From: Shackletoniella antarctica
Lineage (GTDB): Bacteria; Cyanobacteriota; Cyanobacteriia; Phormidesmidales; Phormidesmidaceae
DNA length: 37,086 nucleotides
Assembly: GCA_003241845.1 (NCBI GenBank)
Contig: QBMN01000020.1
Coordinates: 1-37,086 of the forward strand
Direction of reading: 5' to 3'
A model generated the notes under the pieces. The model made no database searches, was not told where the DNA came from, and saw only the letters and a list, made by a program, of their open reading frames with translations. Of this stretch, positions 15,559 to 23,409 are shown one piece after another. A program made the position numbers and the translations under genes. Numbering within the stretch: position 1 is the first letter of the stretch; each line of letters begins with the position of its first letter.

Positions 15559-16125
15559 CTACAGCTCAGAATCAATCGGTAGCCCACCTGGGTCGATGGG
15601 GCCACCGACATCGATCACAGACGATATTTCGGGAATGGGGAATGCAGGCTGGTCTAGGGCGATGTGCAGAGCCTCGGGCTGTGAACCCGTGGCCATGCGC
15701 CAGGCTCCGTTGCTAGCCCCAGCCCCAGATAGTAGATGAATGACGCTAAAGGCGGCCACCCCGGCACAGGCCATGGTTACTAGCCTAATGCGGTGATTGA
15801 GCTGGTGAAACACCCCGCCCAAAGTCTCGTCTGCGTCACAGGCGGGTAGGCAAACTTGAGTACGCATGCCCTGGCGCAGGTTTAGCAGACGATTGTAAAG
15901 ACAGCGAGTATCGTCGCAGTCTCTGAGCCAAGACAATACATGCTGGCGCTCATCGGGAGTCACTTCACCATCTAGATAGGCGCTCAACAATTCAAAGCGA
16001 TCACGCTTGGTGGCATCTAAGCCATAACCGCAGGATGTAATGGGCTGCAATGCTTTGCCATCGTCCTGCACCGATTCGGTGGACAACGACTGAACTTGGC
16101 TAGGCGTGTAAGAGGAGGTAGTCAT
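15559..16125 (-). CDS. Membrane-anchored anti-sigma factor, partner of SigG
   Basis: This 188-aa protein has an anti-sigma domain at about 40-95: DRFELLSAYLDGEVTPDERQHVLSWLRDC, the LSAYLDGE...ER signature of bacterial anti-ECF factors. One hydrophobic helix (RLVTMACAGVAAFSVIHLL) follows and then a Pro/Gly-rich C-terminal part that would lie across the membrane. Such proteins hold an ECF sigma factor at the membrane until a stress signal triggers release, often by proteolysis. The classic ZAS HxxxCxxC motif is not evident. ATG at 16125 is chosen over a TTG nine codons upstream; neither has a strong ribosome binding site. It lies downstream of sigG on the same strand. Confidence 0.82.
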   Translation of the reverse strand: MTTSSYTPSQVQSLSTESVQDDGKALQPITSCGYGLDATKRDRFELLSAYLDGEVTPDERQHVLSWLRDCDDTRCLYNRLLNLRQGMRTQVCLPACDADETLGGVFHQLNHRIRLVTMACAGVAAFSVIHLLSGAGASNGAWRMATGSQPEALHIALDQPAFPIPEISSVIDVGGPIDPGGLPIDSEL

Positions 16126-16181
16126 ACCAGAAACAACACCTGGATTGAGCAACTAAACAACGATCAGGGCAGACAGTAACT

Positions 16182-16305
16182 CACCTGGCAGAACTCCAGG
16201 TGCAGTATTTTAACTGCCGCTACTGATCATAATGCCAACACCCTGAAATCGGTAATCCCCCTGACGGTAATTCACAGAGTCTGAATCTATTTCCCGAGAT
16301 AGATT
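16182..16305. other. Hairpin-rich gap between sigG and its anti-sigma gene
   Basis: In the 243-bp intercistronic gap, CACCTGG-N7-CCAGGTG (16182-16202), GCAGT-N6-ACTGC (16202-16217) and AATCTAT-N8-ATAGATT (16284-16305) can form stems. The overlapping first two could be alternative structures in the anti-sigma leader. The last one is 64 nt past the sigG stop and may mark partial termination. Confidence 0.4.
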
Positions 16306-16368
16306 TCCTAGGAAGTGTGACTCAGCCCAATTTTGCCGACTGGCTAGGGATTGAGCGATATAGATAAA

Positions 16369-17022
16369 TCAATGGCCCAGGTAGGGCTGAAGGTCAGACT
16401 GCAGGCGCTGTCTAGCGCGAGCAATGCGTGATTTGACCGTGCCCAGAGATACTTCGGTCATATCGGCAATCTCTTCGTAGGATAGGCCCTGAATCTCTCT
16501 CAGCACGATGGTGGTGCGAAAGACTTCTGGCAGATCGGCGATCGCCCGATGCAGCTGGTCGTAAAACTCCTGGGTCATCATGGCGTCCACAGGGCCGGGT
16601 GCATTGGCGGGCACATCCCAATCAATGGTGCCATCCTCGAGGTTGAGGGGGGCATCTAAAGAAAGGGTGGCGCGGTTACGCTTGCGCCGGCGCAGTTCGT
16701 CGTAGAAGAGATTGGTGGTAATGCGCCCTAGCCAGCCCTTAAACTTAGCCGGATCGTTTAAGCGACGCATGTTGCGATATACCCGAATCCAGACTTCTTG
16801 GGCCAGGTCTGCCCGGTCAGGCCAGTCGGGGGCGAGGTGGTAGAGCAGCTTATCTACATGACTTTGATAGCGACACAGAAGCTCAGCAAACATCAGCCGT
16901 TCGGGCCGTAGCCGCTGCTGGCAAAGAGCTACCAGTTCAGTGCTGGTCAACTGTTCAGGCTTTATAGAGGGCTCGGGGGCGCTGAGAGAAACAGGCCAGG
17001 TCGAGAACATAGATTGACTCAT
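16369..17022 (-). CDS. sigG: ECF (group 3/4) RNA polymerase sigma factor, SigG type
   Basis: A 217-aa sigma factor. Region 2 reads LLCRYQSHVDKLLYHLAPDWPDRADLAQEVWIRVYRNMRRLNDPAKFKGWLGRITTNLFYDELRRRKR (about 47-115). A linker with LSLDAPLNLEDGTIDWDVPA follows, then region 4 with LPEVFRTTIVLREIQGLSYEEIADMTEVSLGTVKSRIARARQRL. The long N-terminus before region 2 and the acidic linker are what I associate with cyanobacterial SigG, which responds to envelope and light or singlet-oxygen-type stress. The adjacent anti-sigma gene supports this. Palindromes at 17112-17144 may take part in autoregulation. Strong family call; the SigG subgroup is inferred. Confidence 0.88.
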   Translation of the reverse strand: MSQSMFSTWPVSLSAPEPSIKPEQLTSTELVALCQQRLRPERLMFAELLCRYQSHVDKLLYHLAPDWPDRADLAQEVWIRVYRNMRRLNDPAKFKGWLGRITTNLFYDELRRRKRNRATLSLDAPLNLEDGTIDWDVPANAPGPVDAMMTQEFYDQLHRAIADLPEVFRTTIVLREIQGLSYEEIADMTEVSLGTVKSRIARARQRLQSDLQPYLGH

Positions 17023-17111
17023 AACTTCTAGTAGTAGGCCGACATCTTCATGACCACCGGCAAACCGCTGGGGCCTGCGTTGAGGTGGTGTTGTGGCTCC
17101 AAAGACAAGCG

Positions 17112-17144
17112 TGATTAATCAAGCGCGATCAATGTAAAACATTG
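17112..17144. promoter_or_regulatory. Two palindromes upstream of sigG
   Basis: TGATTAATCA (17112-17121) and CAATGT-AAA-ACATTG (17130-17144) lie about 90-120 bp upstream of the sigG start. They are candidate operator or promoter elements; TTTACATTG on the minus strand could act as a -35 box. Confidence 0.35.
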
Positions 17145-17204
17145 TGACGAAGAGGCTATGTTTCCTTTACCTGCCTTGTGCCTGTGAATTGTCTGTCACA
17201 TCCT

Positions 17205-17252
17205 TAGAGGCCGATGCTGGTAGAGGCCGATGCTGGTAGAGGCCGATGCTGG
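17205..17252 (+). repeat. Three perfect tandem copies of a 16-bp unit
   Basis: TAGAGGCCGATGCTGG is repeated exactly three times (17205-17220, 17221-17236, 17237-17252) between sigG and the tRNA gene. No gene spans it convincingly. This is a likely slippage-prone minisatellite. Confidence 0.9.
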
Positions 17253-17343
17253 GCACAGTGACCAGCCCAAACGTCTTCGAGTCTGGCCGATGGGGTGATA
17301 TAACAGATCAGAGGCCCTGTGATGGCGACGGTCATCCCCCCTG

Positions 17344-17427
17344 GGAGAGGTGGCAGAGTGGTCGAATGCGTCCGACTTGAAATCGGATGTCCCAAAAGGA
17401 CCGTGGGTTCGAATCCCACCCTCTCCG
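17344..17427 (+). tRNA. tRNA-Ser (anticodon UGA)
   Basis: An 84-nt class II tRNA. The acceptor stem GGAGAGG / CCTCTCC with discriminator G, the anticodon stem TCCGA / TCGGA around the loop CTTGAAA (anticodon TGA at 17378-17380), the long variable arm GTCC-CAAAA-GGAC and the T-arm GTGGG-TTCGAAT-CCCAC are all intact. CCA is not encoded (GTAC follows), so it is added after transcription. The gene reads UCA and, by wobble, other UCN serine codons. Confidence 0.95.
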
Positions 17428-17450
17428 TACCGTGGTTTTATAACTTTTTT

Positions 17451-17540
17451 ATGCCCGACGATATGGGTTCTTTCATCGTTGGCGTTGTGCTGCTGCTGTC
17501 CTTGGGCTGGGCAGCGGCGACAGAAATGGGCGATCGCTGA
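17451..17540 (+). CDS. Possible 29-aa single-helix membrane protein
   Basis: An ATG-started frame in the gap between tRNA-Ser and the permease encodes MPDDMG, a hydrophobic helix (SFIVGVVLLLSLGWAAA) and TEMGDR. Its size and shape resemble the tiny single-span subunits of cyanobacterial photosynthetic complexes, but I cannot match it to PetL/M/N, PsbM/T/X, Psb30 or PsaI/J/M. There is no Shine-Dalgarno; instead a T-run directly precedes the ATG and could be the end of the tRNA transcript. It may well be chance. Low confidence. Confidence 0.25.
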   Translation: MPDDMGSFIVGVVLLLSLGWAAATEMGDR

Positions 17541-17810
17541 CCCCGTCGAAAATAATTGCACGCCTCGTCTTGTCGGGGCACGTCCGTTTTGTGGAGCTAA
17601 ATCCCTCGGAGGGTAGAGGGCCAAAACGTTACAGTGTGAATCAAAAAATGGGCATTTGTAGCGCTTACAACAGATTCAACCGAGCAGATGGCGTCGACTA
17701 GGGCTAAGCCTATTGGCCCCGTGAATGGGAGGGGTCAGCCACCTGACCACTTCACTGCATCTGTTGTATTGCATCCATTCCATTGATTCCATTGATATAG
17801 GAGTGCCACT
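17541..17810. promoter_or_regulatory. Upstream region of the purine permease gene
   Basis: No gene is recognised in this 270 bp. CATTCCATTGATTCCATTGATA (17775-17797) contains short ATTGAT/ATTCC direct repeats just before the TAGGAG ribosome binding site (17798-17803). A promoter is expected here but no convincing -35/-10 pair was assigned. Confidence 0.35.
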
Positions 17811-19202
17811 GTGACCCAGCCCACTGAACAATTGCCCCAGGCGCCCCCAAGCCCGAGGCCAGAGAACAAAATTGCAGAATTTTTCAACTTTGCAGATCTG
17901 CGCACCAACTTCCGCACCGAGACTCTGGCGGGGTTCACCACCTTTGTCACGATGGCCTACATTCTGATTGTTAACCCGGCCATTTTGTCGAACGCAATTT
18001 TCTTGACCGAGTCGGGAGATTTGTTTGGTGAACTGGTGGTGGCAACCGGGCTGTCTGCCGCCCTGGCCACGCTAATTATGGCGCTTTACGCCAAGCTGCC
18101 CTTTGTGCTAGCGCCGGGTATGGGGATTAACGCCTACTTTGCGTTTACCGTGGTGCTGGGTCTAGGCATTGACTGGCGAGTTGCTCTAGCCGCCGTCTTC
18201 ATCGAGGGGATTATCTTCATCATGATGACGGTGACCAACGTGCGCAGCAAAATTGTGGAGGCGATTCCGGATGCGGTAAAGCATGCCACCACGGCGGGCA
18301 TTGGGCTGTTTATTGCCTACATTGCCCTTAAGTCGGCGGGCATCATTGTGCCGTCAGAAGCGACGTTTACGACCCTAGGTAATTTGCGATCGCCTCAGAC
18401 GGCCATGGCGCTGCTGGGTCTAGTCATTACCGCTGCCCTGTGGGCACGGCGGGTAACCGGAGCACTGCTGTGGGGTATTTTGGGCACCGCGTCACTCTCT
18501 TGGATCTTAGGTGTAGCGCCCTGGCCGACGGGGCTGATGGCGATTCCCAGCGCCCCTACCGATCTGTTTGGCCAAGCCTTTGTCGGGCTAGGGGAGCTAT
18601 TTCGAATCAACTTCTGGCAGATGATCAGCATCATCTTCGTGTTTTTGTTTGTGGATCTGTTTGACACCATTGGCACCCTCACCGGACTGGGTTCTAAGGC
18701 AGGCTATATCGATGCTGACGGCAAGTTTCCTGGGGTAGAGAAAGCTTTTATGGCCGACGCGGTAGGCACTACTGCTGGGGCTGTGCTGGGCACTTCTACC
18801 GTGACGTCTTACATTGAGTCGGCGTCAGGCATTGCTGAAGGGGGCCGTAGCGGGTTTACCGCTCTGGTGGCGGCAGCGCTGTTTGCCGCTTCAGTGCTGT
18901 TTATTCCTCTACTTCAAGGTATTCCGGCCTTTGCCACCGCCCCGGCGTTGATTATTGTCGGGGTGCTGATGATGTCGGGCGCAAAAATGATCGATTGGGA
19001 TGAACCCGCCGATGCGATCGCCGGCTTTCTCACCATTATCATGATGCCCCTGGCTTTCTCTATCGCTGAAGGGCTGGCCATGGGTCTGATTGCCTATCCG
19101 CTGATCAAGGCGTTTCAGGGCAAAACCAGCCAAACCAGCATCGGCATGTGGATTTTGGCCGCTATCTTCCTGCTGCGGTATATCTTCATCGCAGGCGGCT
19201 AG
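17811..19202 (+). CDS. NCS2/AzgA-like purine permease
   Basis: This 463-aa polytopic protein has the AzgA-type NCS2 layout. FRTETLAGFTTFVTMAYILIVNPAILS leads into the first core helix. LPFVLAPGMGINAYFAFTVV is the helix-3 substrate region, and DAVKHATTAGIGLFIAYIALKSAG and FVFLFVDLFDTIGTLTGLGSKAG (the DxxGT family signature) follow. GTSTVTSYIESASGIAEGGRSG is the most conserved later motif. About 12-14 membrane helices are present. Homologues import hypoxanthine, adenine or guanine with H+. Start is GTG, 7 bp after TAGGAG. Exact substrate is not determinable. Confidence 0.92.
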   Translation: MTQPTEQLPQAPPSPRPENKIAEFFNFADLRTNFRTETLAGFTTFVTMAYILIVNPAILSNAIFLTESGDLFGELVVATGLSAALATLIMALYAKLPFVLAPGMGINAYFAFTVVLGLGIDWRVALAAVFIEGIIFIMMTVTNVRSKIVEAIPDAVKHATTAGIGLFIAYIALKSAGIIVPSEATFTTLGNLRSPQTAMALLGLVITAALWARRVTGALLWGILGTASLSWILGVAPWPTGLMAIPSAPTDLFGQAFVGLGELFRINFWQMISIIFVFLFVDLFDTIGTLTGLGSKAGYIDADGKFPGVEKAFMADAVGTTAGAVLGTSTVTSYIESASGIAEGGRSGFTALVAAALFAASVLFIPLLQGIPAFATAPALIIVGVLMMSGAKMIDWDEPADAIAGFLTIIMMPLAFSIAEGLAMGLIAYPLIKAFQGKTSQTSIGMWILAAIFLLRYIFIAGG

Positions 19203-19209
19203 GGGCGCA

Positions 19210-19241
19210 AGGTAGGGGCCCACAGCAGTGCGCCCCTACCT
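19210..19241. terminator. Hairpin between convergent genes
   Basis: AGGTAGGGGC pairs with GCCCCTACCT over a 12-nt loop in the 33-bp gap after the permease stop, running into the last codons of the convergent coiled-coil gene. There is no T-tract, so termination is only suggested by position. Confidence 0.4.
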
Positions 19242-19628
19242 CAAGGCGTCAAAGGTATCGCCGAGGGCGGCGGTCAGGGTTTGGCGGGTTTGAGCGTGGG
19301 CCGCTTGCTCGGCCTGCAAGCGCTCGGTCAGGTCTTCGCACTGCTGTACCAGACCGTCAAGGCGCTGCTGCAAACCCTGGAGGGAGTTGACCGTGGAGAG
19401 ATCTTTCTCTAACACAGCACCGGGAGTCGCCGCGAGGCGCTGCTGAATCGCTTCGATCTGCACCTGAAACTCAGCGGCTTCTTCGCGGCGCTGTCGGGCT
19501 TCGGTTTCGTAGAGGCGACGCCAGTTGGCGGCGCTGTTAAAGGCCTGGTCGCGCTCTTTTTGAGTGTCGGCCAGCTGCCGCTGGAGGGTGCGCACCTCCG
19601 CAATCCACTGGGTGAGGTCTTGGGACAT
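19236..19628 (-). CDS. Coiled-coil protein of unknown function
   Basis: This 130-aa protein is almost entirely helical and charged: LTQWIAEVRTLQRQLADTQKERDQAFNSAANWRRLYETEARQRREEAAEF, then IQRLAATPGAVLEKDLS, and a second coiled-coil half with LQGLQQRLDGLVQQCEDLTERLQAEQAAH. No catalytic motif, signal peptide or membrane helix is seen. The start at 19628 (MSQDLTQW) is preferred to an upstream ATG at 19853, which would add 75 residues of low-complexity sequence overlapping the protease gene. It lies 62 bp downstream of the site-2 protease gene on the same strand. Function unknown; coiled coils of this length often bridge partners. Confidence 0.75.
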   Translation of the reverse strand: MSQDLTQWIAEVRTLQRQLADTQKERDQAFNSAANWRRLYETEARQRREEAAEFQVQIEAIQQRLAATPGAVLEKDLSTVNSLQGLQQRLDGLVQQCEDLTERLQAEQAAHAQTRQTLTAALGDTFDALR

Positions 19629-19690
19629 GGCGGGTATCAACAATAGGGCCAGGAACAGAGCCATAGACAGGTCAGAATAACGCTTAGCCG

Positions 19691-21175
19691 CTAATACAGC
19701 AGTCGAGTGAGAATGCCCGGCGCTGGCAGCACAATCATAACCAACAGCGTCAAGGCCAGCAGACCCAGAAAATCGCGGCGATCGTCTAGCTCGCTGACAT
19801 CGTTGAGGGCGGGTTGGTCGGCCGCCGGAATAAAGAATAGAAGAATCGCCCAAATCATCAGCTCAGGATGCACCAGGGCCAGACCAAACACCAGCAGCCG
19901 CGCCACCTGCCCGACAATGCCGCCAATTCGCTGGCCGTACATGGCGTGGACAATGTGGCCACCATCGAGCTGGCCCACGGGCATCAGGTTGAGGGCCGTG
20001 ACCACTAGACCCAGACAGCCGGCGATCGCCACCGGATGCAGCTGGATCGCCTGGTCTGCCGCCACCGCCGATCCCAGCACCAGCTTAGACATCAGGGTTA
20101 GCATCAGCGATGCCTTGGGGTCGAGGGCTTCAAAATTGAGCAGGCTAGAGCCGGTTTCGGGAATGGCCACCACCGTCGACTGGGCCAGCCCCCACAGCAG
20201 CAGCGGCACCGCCACCACCAGCCCCGCCAGCGGCCCAGCAATGCCCACGTCAAACAGGGCGCGACGATTGGGTACCGGCGATTTCATTTGAATGAACGCC
20301 CCCAGGGTGCCGAGAAAAAATGGCACCGGAATAAAGTAGGGCAGAGTGACCTGCATGCCGTAGCGACGAGCGGTCAGATAGTGGCCCATCTCGTGGCAGC
20401 CTAGAATAATCAGCAGCGATACGGCGTAGGGCAAGCCGCTAAAAATCAGGGTGGGCGTCTCCTGAAGCTGGGCCTCAGTGACTCCGGCCAGGTAGGTGCC
20501 CACCGCCGTTGTGGTAAACAGAGTCACCAGCAGCAGCCCCAGGGCCAGACCCGGTCGGGTTTGAGCCTGAGATTTCGCGCCACCCTCGGCCTGGGGGTTG
20601 GGCACTAGGGCAAACACCGGTTTACCCTGCAACCCCTCCTGAAACAGGACTAAAAAGCGATCGCCAAAATGACGGCGAATGTTTTCTCGCACAGTGTCGT
20701 AGGCTACTGAGGGCGTCGCCCTGAGCTGGCCCCGACAGATCATGGCCTGGGGCCGATACTCAATATTTTGCAGGTAATACACCGACCAGGGAAAGCAGCC
20801 CTGGAGCATCGCTTCTTCATCTTTATCGATGGGGCGCAGGGCGGGCTTGGGGGGTAGCGGCACCGTTGGCTGATTGTCCTCACCCTCAGCTTTGACCCCC
20901 TGGGGCAGCGCAATCCGCCCCTTTTGAATCAGCGCCCAGTAGAGCATCGGGCAGGCGACAAGTAACCCCACCAGCAGAGCGGTGGGGGGCGACTCTTCCC
21001 CGCCGTTGACCATGACCCAGGCGGTGAGAATCAGGGCAGGCAACATCATTACCAGCCACAGCAGCCACACGGGAGTACGCGTAATGCGGCTAACGCTGCG
21101 CTGAAGCAGCACATAGGTCAGCAGACCTAAAACCAGGAGCCAAAAAAACACCATCAAATAGCCATTGGATTGCAA
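19691..21175 (-). CDS. EGY-like M50 site-2 family membrane metalloprotease
   Basis: This 494-aa protein has three N-terminal hydrophobic segments (5-25, 35-57, 65-83), a soluble domain at about 110-200 (ENIRRHFGDRFLVLFQEGLQGKPVFALVP), then a membrane protease core. The core carries the zinc site HEMGH at 261-265 and NLMPVGQLDGGH at 396-407, whose Asp is the third ligand. This domain order matches plant chloroplast EGY1/EGY2 and their cyanobacterial homologues, intramembrane proteases needed for thylakoid development and for cutting anti-sigma factors or similar membrane substrates. All catalytic residues are intact. The presence of an ECF/anti-sigma pair 3 kb away is suggestive but unproven as a link. 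Confidence 0.92.
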   Translation of the reverse strand: MQSNGYLMVFFWLLVLGLLTYVLLQRSVSRITRTPVWLLWLVMMLPALILTAWVMVNGGEESPPTALLVGLLVACPMLYWALIQKGRIALPQGVKAEGEDNQPTVPLPPKPALRPIDKDEEAMLQGCFPWSVYYLQNIEYRPQAMICRGQLRATPSVAYDTVRENIRRHFGDRFLVLFQEGLQGKPVFALVPNPQAEGGAKSQAQTRPGLALGLLLVTLFTTTAVGTYLAGVTEAQLQETPTLIFSGLPYAVSLLIILGCHEMGHYLTARRYGMQVTLPYFIPVPFFLGTLGAFIQMKSPVPNRRALFDVGIAGPLAGLVVAVPLLLWGLAQSTVVAIPETGSSLLNFEALDPKASLMLTLMSKLVLGSAVAADQAIQLHPVAIAGCLGLVVTALNLMPVGQLDGGHIVHAMYGQRIGGIVGQVARLLVFGLALVHPELMIWAILLFFIPAADQPALNDVSELDDRRDFLGLLALTLLVMIVLPAPGILTRLLY

Positions 21176-21294
21176 CGATCAACTCCAGAGCAGACTGCCA
21201 TAGAAATTGGCTCAGATATGGAGGCTCAGGCATGGGGAACGTGGTTCAGTTAGTATAGGCGTTCACAGATGCTTCCACCCCCGGTTACGCCCCT

Positions 21295-22056
21295 ATGACA
21301 GCAGCGTCTTCTCCGGTGCCCTCGCCCCAGACCTCCCCTCAGTCACCACCCCAGTCACCACCACCCCAGTCACCACCACCTAAAACATCCAAGACACCGC
21401 GCTCGGTGTTTGACAGCGTCTATGCCTTCCCCCCCAACCGCGACACCCAGGGAGCCACGGCTTATTTCATTGTAGACAACACACCCGAGGGGCAGCCCGC
21501 TAACCTACTGATCGATGCCCCGCTGTGGGACGAGGGCACCCGCGAATGGCTGCTGGCCCAGGGCGGAGTTAGGTGGCTATTGATTACCCATCGGGGCGGG
21601 TTGGGGCGATCGGCAACGATTCAAAAGGCGCTGGGCTGCGAGGTCGTGATGCAAGAGCAAGAAGCCTACCTGTTGCCCGATACCCCCACGACTACCTTTC
21701 ACCATAGTTTTAAGCTTAGCCCCCAGATCGAGGCTTTTTGGACTTCTGGCCACTCGCCTGGCTCCTCCTGTCTGTACTACAGCGCCTACGGCGGGGTGCT
21801 GTTTACCGGGCGGCACCTGCTGCCCAGTCGAGCCGGGGAGCCAGAACCGCTGCGCCTAGCCAAAACCTTCCACTGGCCCCGCCAGCTTCAGCAGGTCGAG
21901 GCGCTCAAGGCCCGCTTTACGGCAGCAACCCTGGCCCACATTTGCCCTGGGGCCAGTACGGGGCTGCTGCGGGGCGATCGCACCATTGACCGCGCCTACG
22001 AAAAGCTGCAAAAGCTAGACCTGGAAACGTTCTACAATCACCAACCCTTGATTTAA
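21295..22056 (+). CDS. MBL-fold protein with degenerate metal site
   Basis: A 253-aa protein. Residues 6-30 are a Pro/Ser/Gln-rich tail made of QSPP(P) repeats. The metallo-beta-lactamase fold follows: NLLIDAPLWDEGTREWLL, the position of the HxHxDH motif WLLITHRGGLGRS (94-106), then FWTSGHSPGSSCLYY (148-162) and GGVLFTGRHLLP. Only the first His of HxHxDH and the SGHSPGS His remain, while the second His, Asp and third His are replaced. Full two-metal hydrolase activity is therefore unlikely. I recall similar THRG-type MBL proteins in other cyanobacteria, so this is a family trait rather than a mutation. Function unknown. Confidence 0.8.
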   Translation: MTAASSPVPSPQTSPQSPPQSPPPQSPPPKTSKTPRSVFDSVYAFPPNRDTQGATAYFIVDNTPEGQPANLLIDAPLWDEGTREWLLAQGGVRWLLITHRGGLGRSATIQKALGCEVVMQEQEAYLLPDTPTTTFHHSFKLSPQIEAFWTSGHSPGSSCLYYSAYGGVLFTGRHLLPSRAGEPEPLRLAKTFHWPRQLQQVEALKARFTAATLAHICPGASTGLLRGDRTIDRAYEKLQKLDLETFYNHQPLI

Positions 22057-22092
22057 TCGTTCCCCGGCGCTGTGTCCCATGGGGAAACCCCC

Positions 22093-23409
22093 TCACCCCC
22101 TCGCCCCATAGGCAGCCCAGGTCTGCTGCACCCAGGGGTGAATTTCTCGCGGGTACAATAGCCAGGTGCGCTCGTAGGGCTGGCTGAGGGCCTGCACCAG
22201 GGGCGACAGATCTTTAATATCCACAAAGGCATTGTCGCTGTACACACAGATGCCCTGGTTATAGGTGGTGTAGCCCCGGCTCCAGGTGCGGCGTAGACCG
22301 CTGTAATGTTCGCCGCTGTAGCCCTGGGCTTCAAGGTGGGTGCGCACGGTGTCTAGCAAACTCTGCTGCTGCTGTTCGGCCAGCCTGGTCACTTCTAGAG
22401 TCTTGAGCAGGTCGCGGTCTAGATAGCGGCGGCACAGATCGGCCAGCAGCCGGTCGGGGCTGTGTCGCCACCGCTGAAGGTGATAGGTAAACACCACATC
22501 GTCGCCGGCCAGGTAAGTATCGAGGGCGAGGGGATGGTCTGGGGTCAGCAGCCAGGCGGTGACGGTGGGGTCGGCCTCGAGCTTGCCCACGTGTAGGGCA
22601 GAGCGGGCGCGCTCAAAGGCCCGCTCTAGCAGCCAGGTAACGGAGATATTTTTGGGATGGTTGTACACCTGCACATACATAAAATGGCGCACCACCAGGT
22701 AGTGCTCGATCGCCGACAGGCCCTTGTGGGCTACCACTAGCCGACCGCTGCCCGGCTCAAACCGCAGGGCCATGAGAATGCGATCTAGGTCGAGCTGGCC
22801 GTAGCTGGCTCCGGTGAAGTAGCTGTCGCGCAGCAGGTAGTCGAGGCGATCGCAGTCGAGCTGGCTCGACACCAGCTGCCACACTAGGGCAACGGGGTGC
22901 TCGTGGGTGTAGACCTGATCTACCGCCTCAGTCAGTCCTTGGGTATGAGCCTCCAGGGCAGCGTGGATCTCCGGCAGATCGCGAATCATGCGGCGAGTCC
23001 ACTGCTCATGCTCTAGGCCAAACACCTCTTCGGCGGTGTGGCTAAAGGGGCCGTGGCCAATGTCGTGGAGCAGGGCCGCCACCAGCACCGTGGCCCGGTG
23101 GGGGGCCAGCTCTGGGTAGCGGCGCTGGAGCTGGTCAAAGGCGCGACGGGCGATCGCCATCACCCCTAGAGAATGAGTAAAGCGAGAACTCTCGGCCCCG
23201 TGAAAGGTGAGGCTGGCGGGGCCAAGCTGGCGAATGCGCCGCAGCCGCTGAAAGGCCGGAGTGTCGATCAGCTGGGTCAGCAGCGCCTCGTCGTGATCGC
23301 TGACGTGGAGCGTAATCGCCCCGTGGAGCGGGTCGTGGTAAGAGCGGCTGGCCTTGGGCGACGTTCCCTGGGGCGCTCCCTCCTGGGGTAGCCCCACCTC
23401 AGGAAGCAC
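22093..23409 (-). CDS. HD-domain phosphohydrolase (dNTPase-like)
   Basis: This 438-aa protein has the HD superfamily metal site: H79 in SRFTHSLGVM, H115-D116 in LVAALLHDIGHGPFSHTAEEVF, and a later Asp in the SQLDCDRLDYLLRDSYFTG segment. The N-terminal YHDPLHGAITL and QRLRRIRQLGPASLTFHGAESSRF resemble the YdhJ/YwfO-type and SAMHD1-like dNTP triphosphohydrolases. The likely reaction is hydrolysis of a nucleotide phosphate, possibly dNTP to deoxynucleoside plus triphosphate; substrate unproven. The start is taken as a GTG at 23409 that overlaps the ctpA stop by 11 bp; a GTG four codons later is also possible. It is co-transcribed with ctpA. Confidence 0.88.
   Translation of the reverse strand: MLPEVGLPQEGAPQGTSPKASRSYHDPLHGAITLHVSDHDEALLTQLIDTPAFQRLRRIRQLGPASLTFHGAESSRFTHSLGVMAIARRAFDQLQRRYPELAPHRATVLVAALLHDIGHGPFSHTAEEVFGLEHEQWTRRMIRDLPEIHAALEAHTQGLTEAVDQVYTHEHPVALVWQLVSSQLDCDRLDYLLRDSYFTGASYGQLDLDRILMALRFEPGSGRLVVAHKGLSAIEHYLVVRHFMYVQVYNHPKNISVTWLLERAFERARSALHVGKLEADPTVTAWLLTPDHPLALDTYLAGDDVVFTYHLQRWRHSPDRLLADLCRRYLDRDLLKTLEVTRLAEQQQQSLLDTVRTHLEAQGYSGEHYSGLRRTWSRGYTTYNQGICVYSDNAFVDIKDLSPLVQALSQPYERTWLLYPREIHPWVQQTWAAYGARG

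Noticed and set aside
17319-17540. A 73-codon frame crossing tRNA-Ser
   Set aside because: Its first half is translated tRNA. Only the last 29 codons were kept as a weak candidate.
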